64,000 bases of DNA from Lates calcarifer (taxonomy: Eukaryota > Chordata > Actinopteri > Centropomidae): contig NC_066835.1 in assembly GCF_001640805.2 (NCBI RefSeq), positions 10,668,130 through 10,732,129 of the forward strand, read 5' to 3'. The position numbers and the translations under genes are program-made. Below are positions 63,840-64,000 of this stretch, one piece after another (the stretch's first letter is position 1; every line of letters begins with the position of its first letter). The notes beneath the pieces were generated by a model, which worked only from the letters and a program-made list of their open reading frames with translations, was not told the DNA's origin and did no database searches.

Positions 63840-64000
63840 ATGATCCAGTGCGTGCAGAGGATGTTGTATCTCTCGGTTCTGGTGGCGTTCGCCGCCTGCA
63901 ACGCTCCTCCGGTACCGTTAGACGACATCCTCATTGAGAAAACTTTCGTGCCAGAGCAGTGCGTGCGCGCAGTCAAAGTAGGCGACTATGTCAGGTACCA
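63840..64000 (+). CDS. fkbp9: FKBP9-like ER peptidyl-prolyl isomerase, first exon, cut by window end
   Basis: FKBP9 and FKBP10 are ER-resident proteins with four FK506-binding isomerase domains and C-terminal EF-hands, acting on proline bonds in secreted proteins including procollagen. Only the first 53 codons are visible. The start MIQCVQRMLYLSVLVAFAAC looks like a signal peptide. It is followed by VPLDDILIEKTFVPEQC and VKVGDYVRYH, the opening of the first FKBP domain. The LDDI-IEK-FVPE wording is closer to FKBP9 than to FKBP10 as I recall them, but the short segment does not exclude FKBP10 or FKBP7/14. Its neighbour crtap, transcribed in the opposite direction, also serves collagen folding. 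The exon continues past the right edge or is spliced close to it. Confidence 0.65.
   Translation, partial: MIQCVQRMLYLSVLVAFAACNAPPVPLDDILIEKTFVPEQCVRAVKVGDYVRY

Overview
The window is nuclear DNA of a teleost (ray-finned fish). The genes are split into short vertebrate-type exons with GT/AG boundaries, long introns full of CA/GA microsatellites, fish-type miniature transposons and a decayed Tc1/mariner-like copy. No bacterial, viral or organellar genes were seen. Coding exons were found by matching translations to vertebrate families recalled from memory and by checking splice sites and phase across every junction; no database search was possible.

Layout, left to right: (1) 1-18,240, minus strand: 5' part of clasp2, seven coding exons encoding the N-terminal TOG-type domain; the gene continues beyond the left edge. 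(2) 18,550-35,200, minus strand: complete fbxl2, 14 coding exons with a CpG-rich promoter, an F-box, leucine-rich repeats and a C-terminal CaaX box. (3) 35,200-42,100: intergenic DNA rich in old repeats. (4) 42,100-56,790, plus strand: complete susd5, five coding exons giving signal peptide, link domain, sushi domain, a very acidic His/Asp-rich stalk, a membrane segment and a short tail. (5) 57,580-62,800, minus strand: complete crtap, seven coding exons. (6) 63,840 to the right edge, plus strand: first exon of an fkbp9-like ER prolyl isomerase, cut by the window end.

The block crtap-susd5-fbxl2-clasp2 corresponds to human 3p22.3. Two differences stand out: ubp1 is not between fbxl2 and clasp2, and clasp2 has the opposite relative orientation, which suggests inversion of a ubp1-clasp2 block. 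crtap and the fkbp9-like gene, both for ER collagen folding, are head to head about 1.1 kb apart.

Five positions in three otherwise intact genes (fbxl2 twice, susd5 twice, crtap once) each carry exactly one extra base that breaks a conserved frame, four of them in a run of identical bases. The simplest reading is uncorrected long-read insertion errors, not decay of three neighbouring genes. I found no convincing new biological system. The most interesting biological features are the divergent crtap/fkbp9 pair, the His/Asp-rich stalk of susd5 and the microsatellites placed directly beside fbxl2 splice sites.
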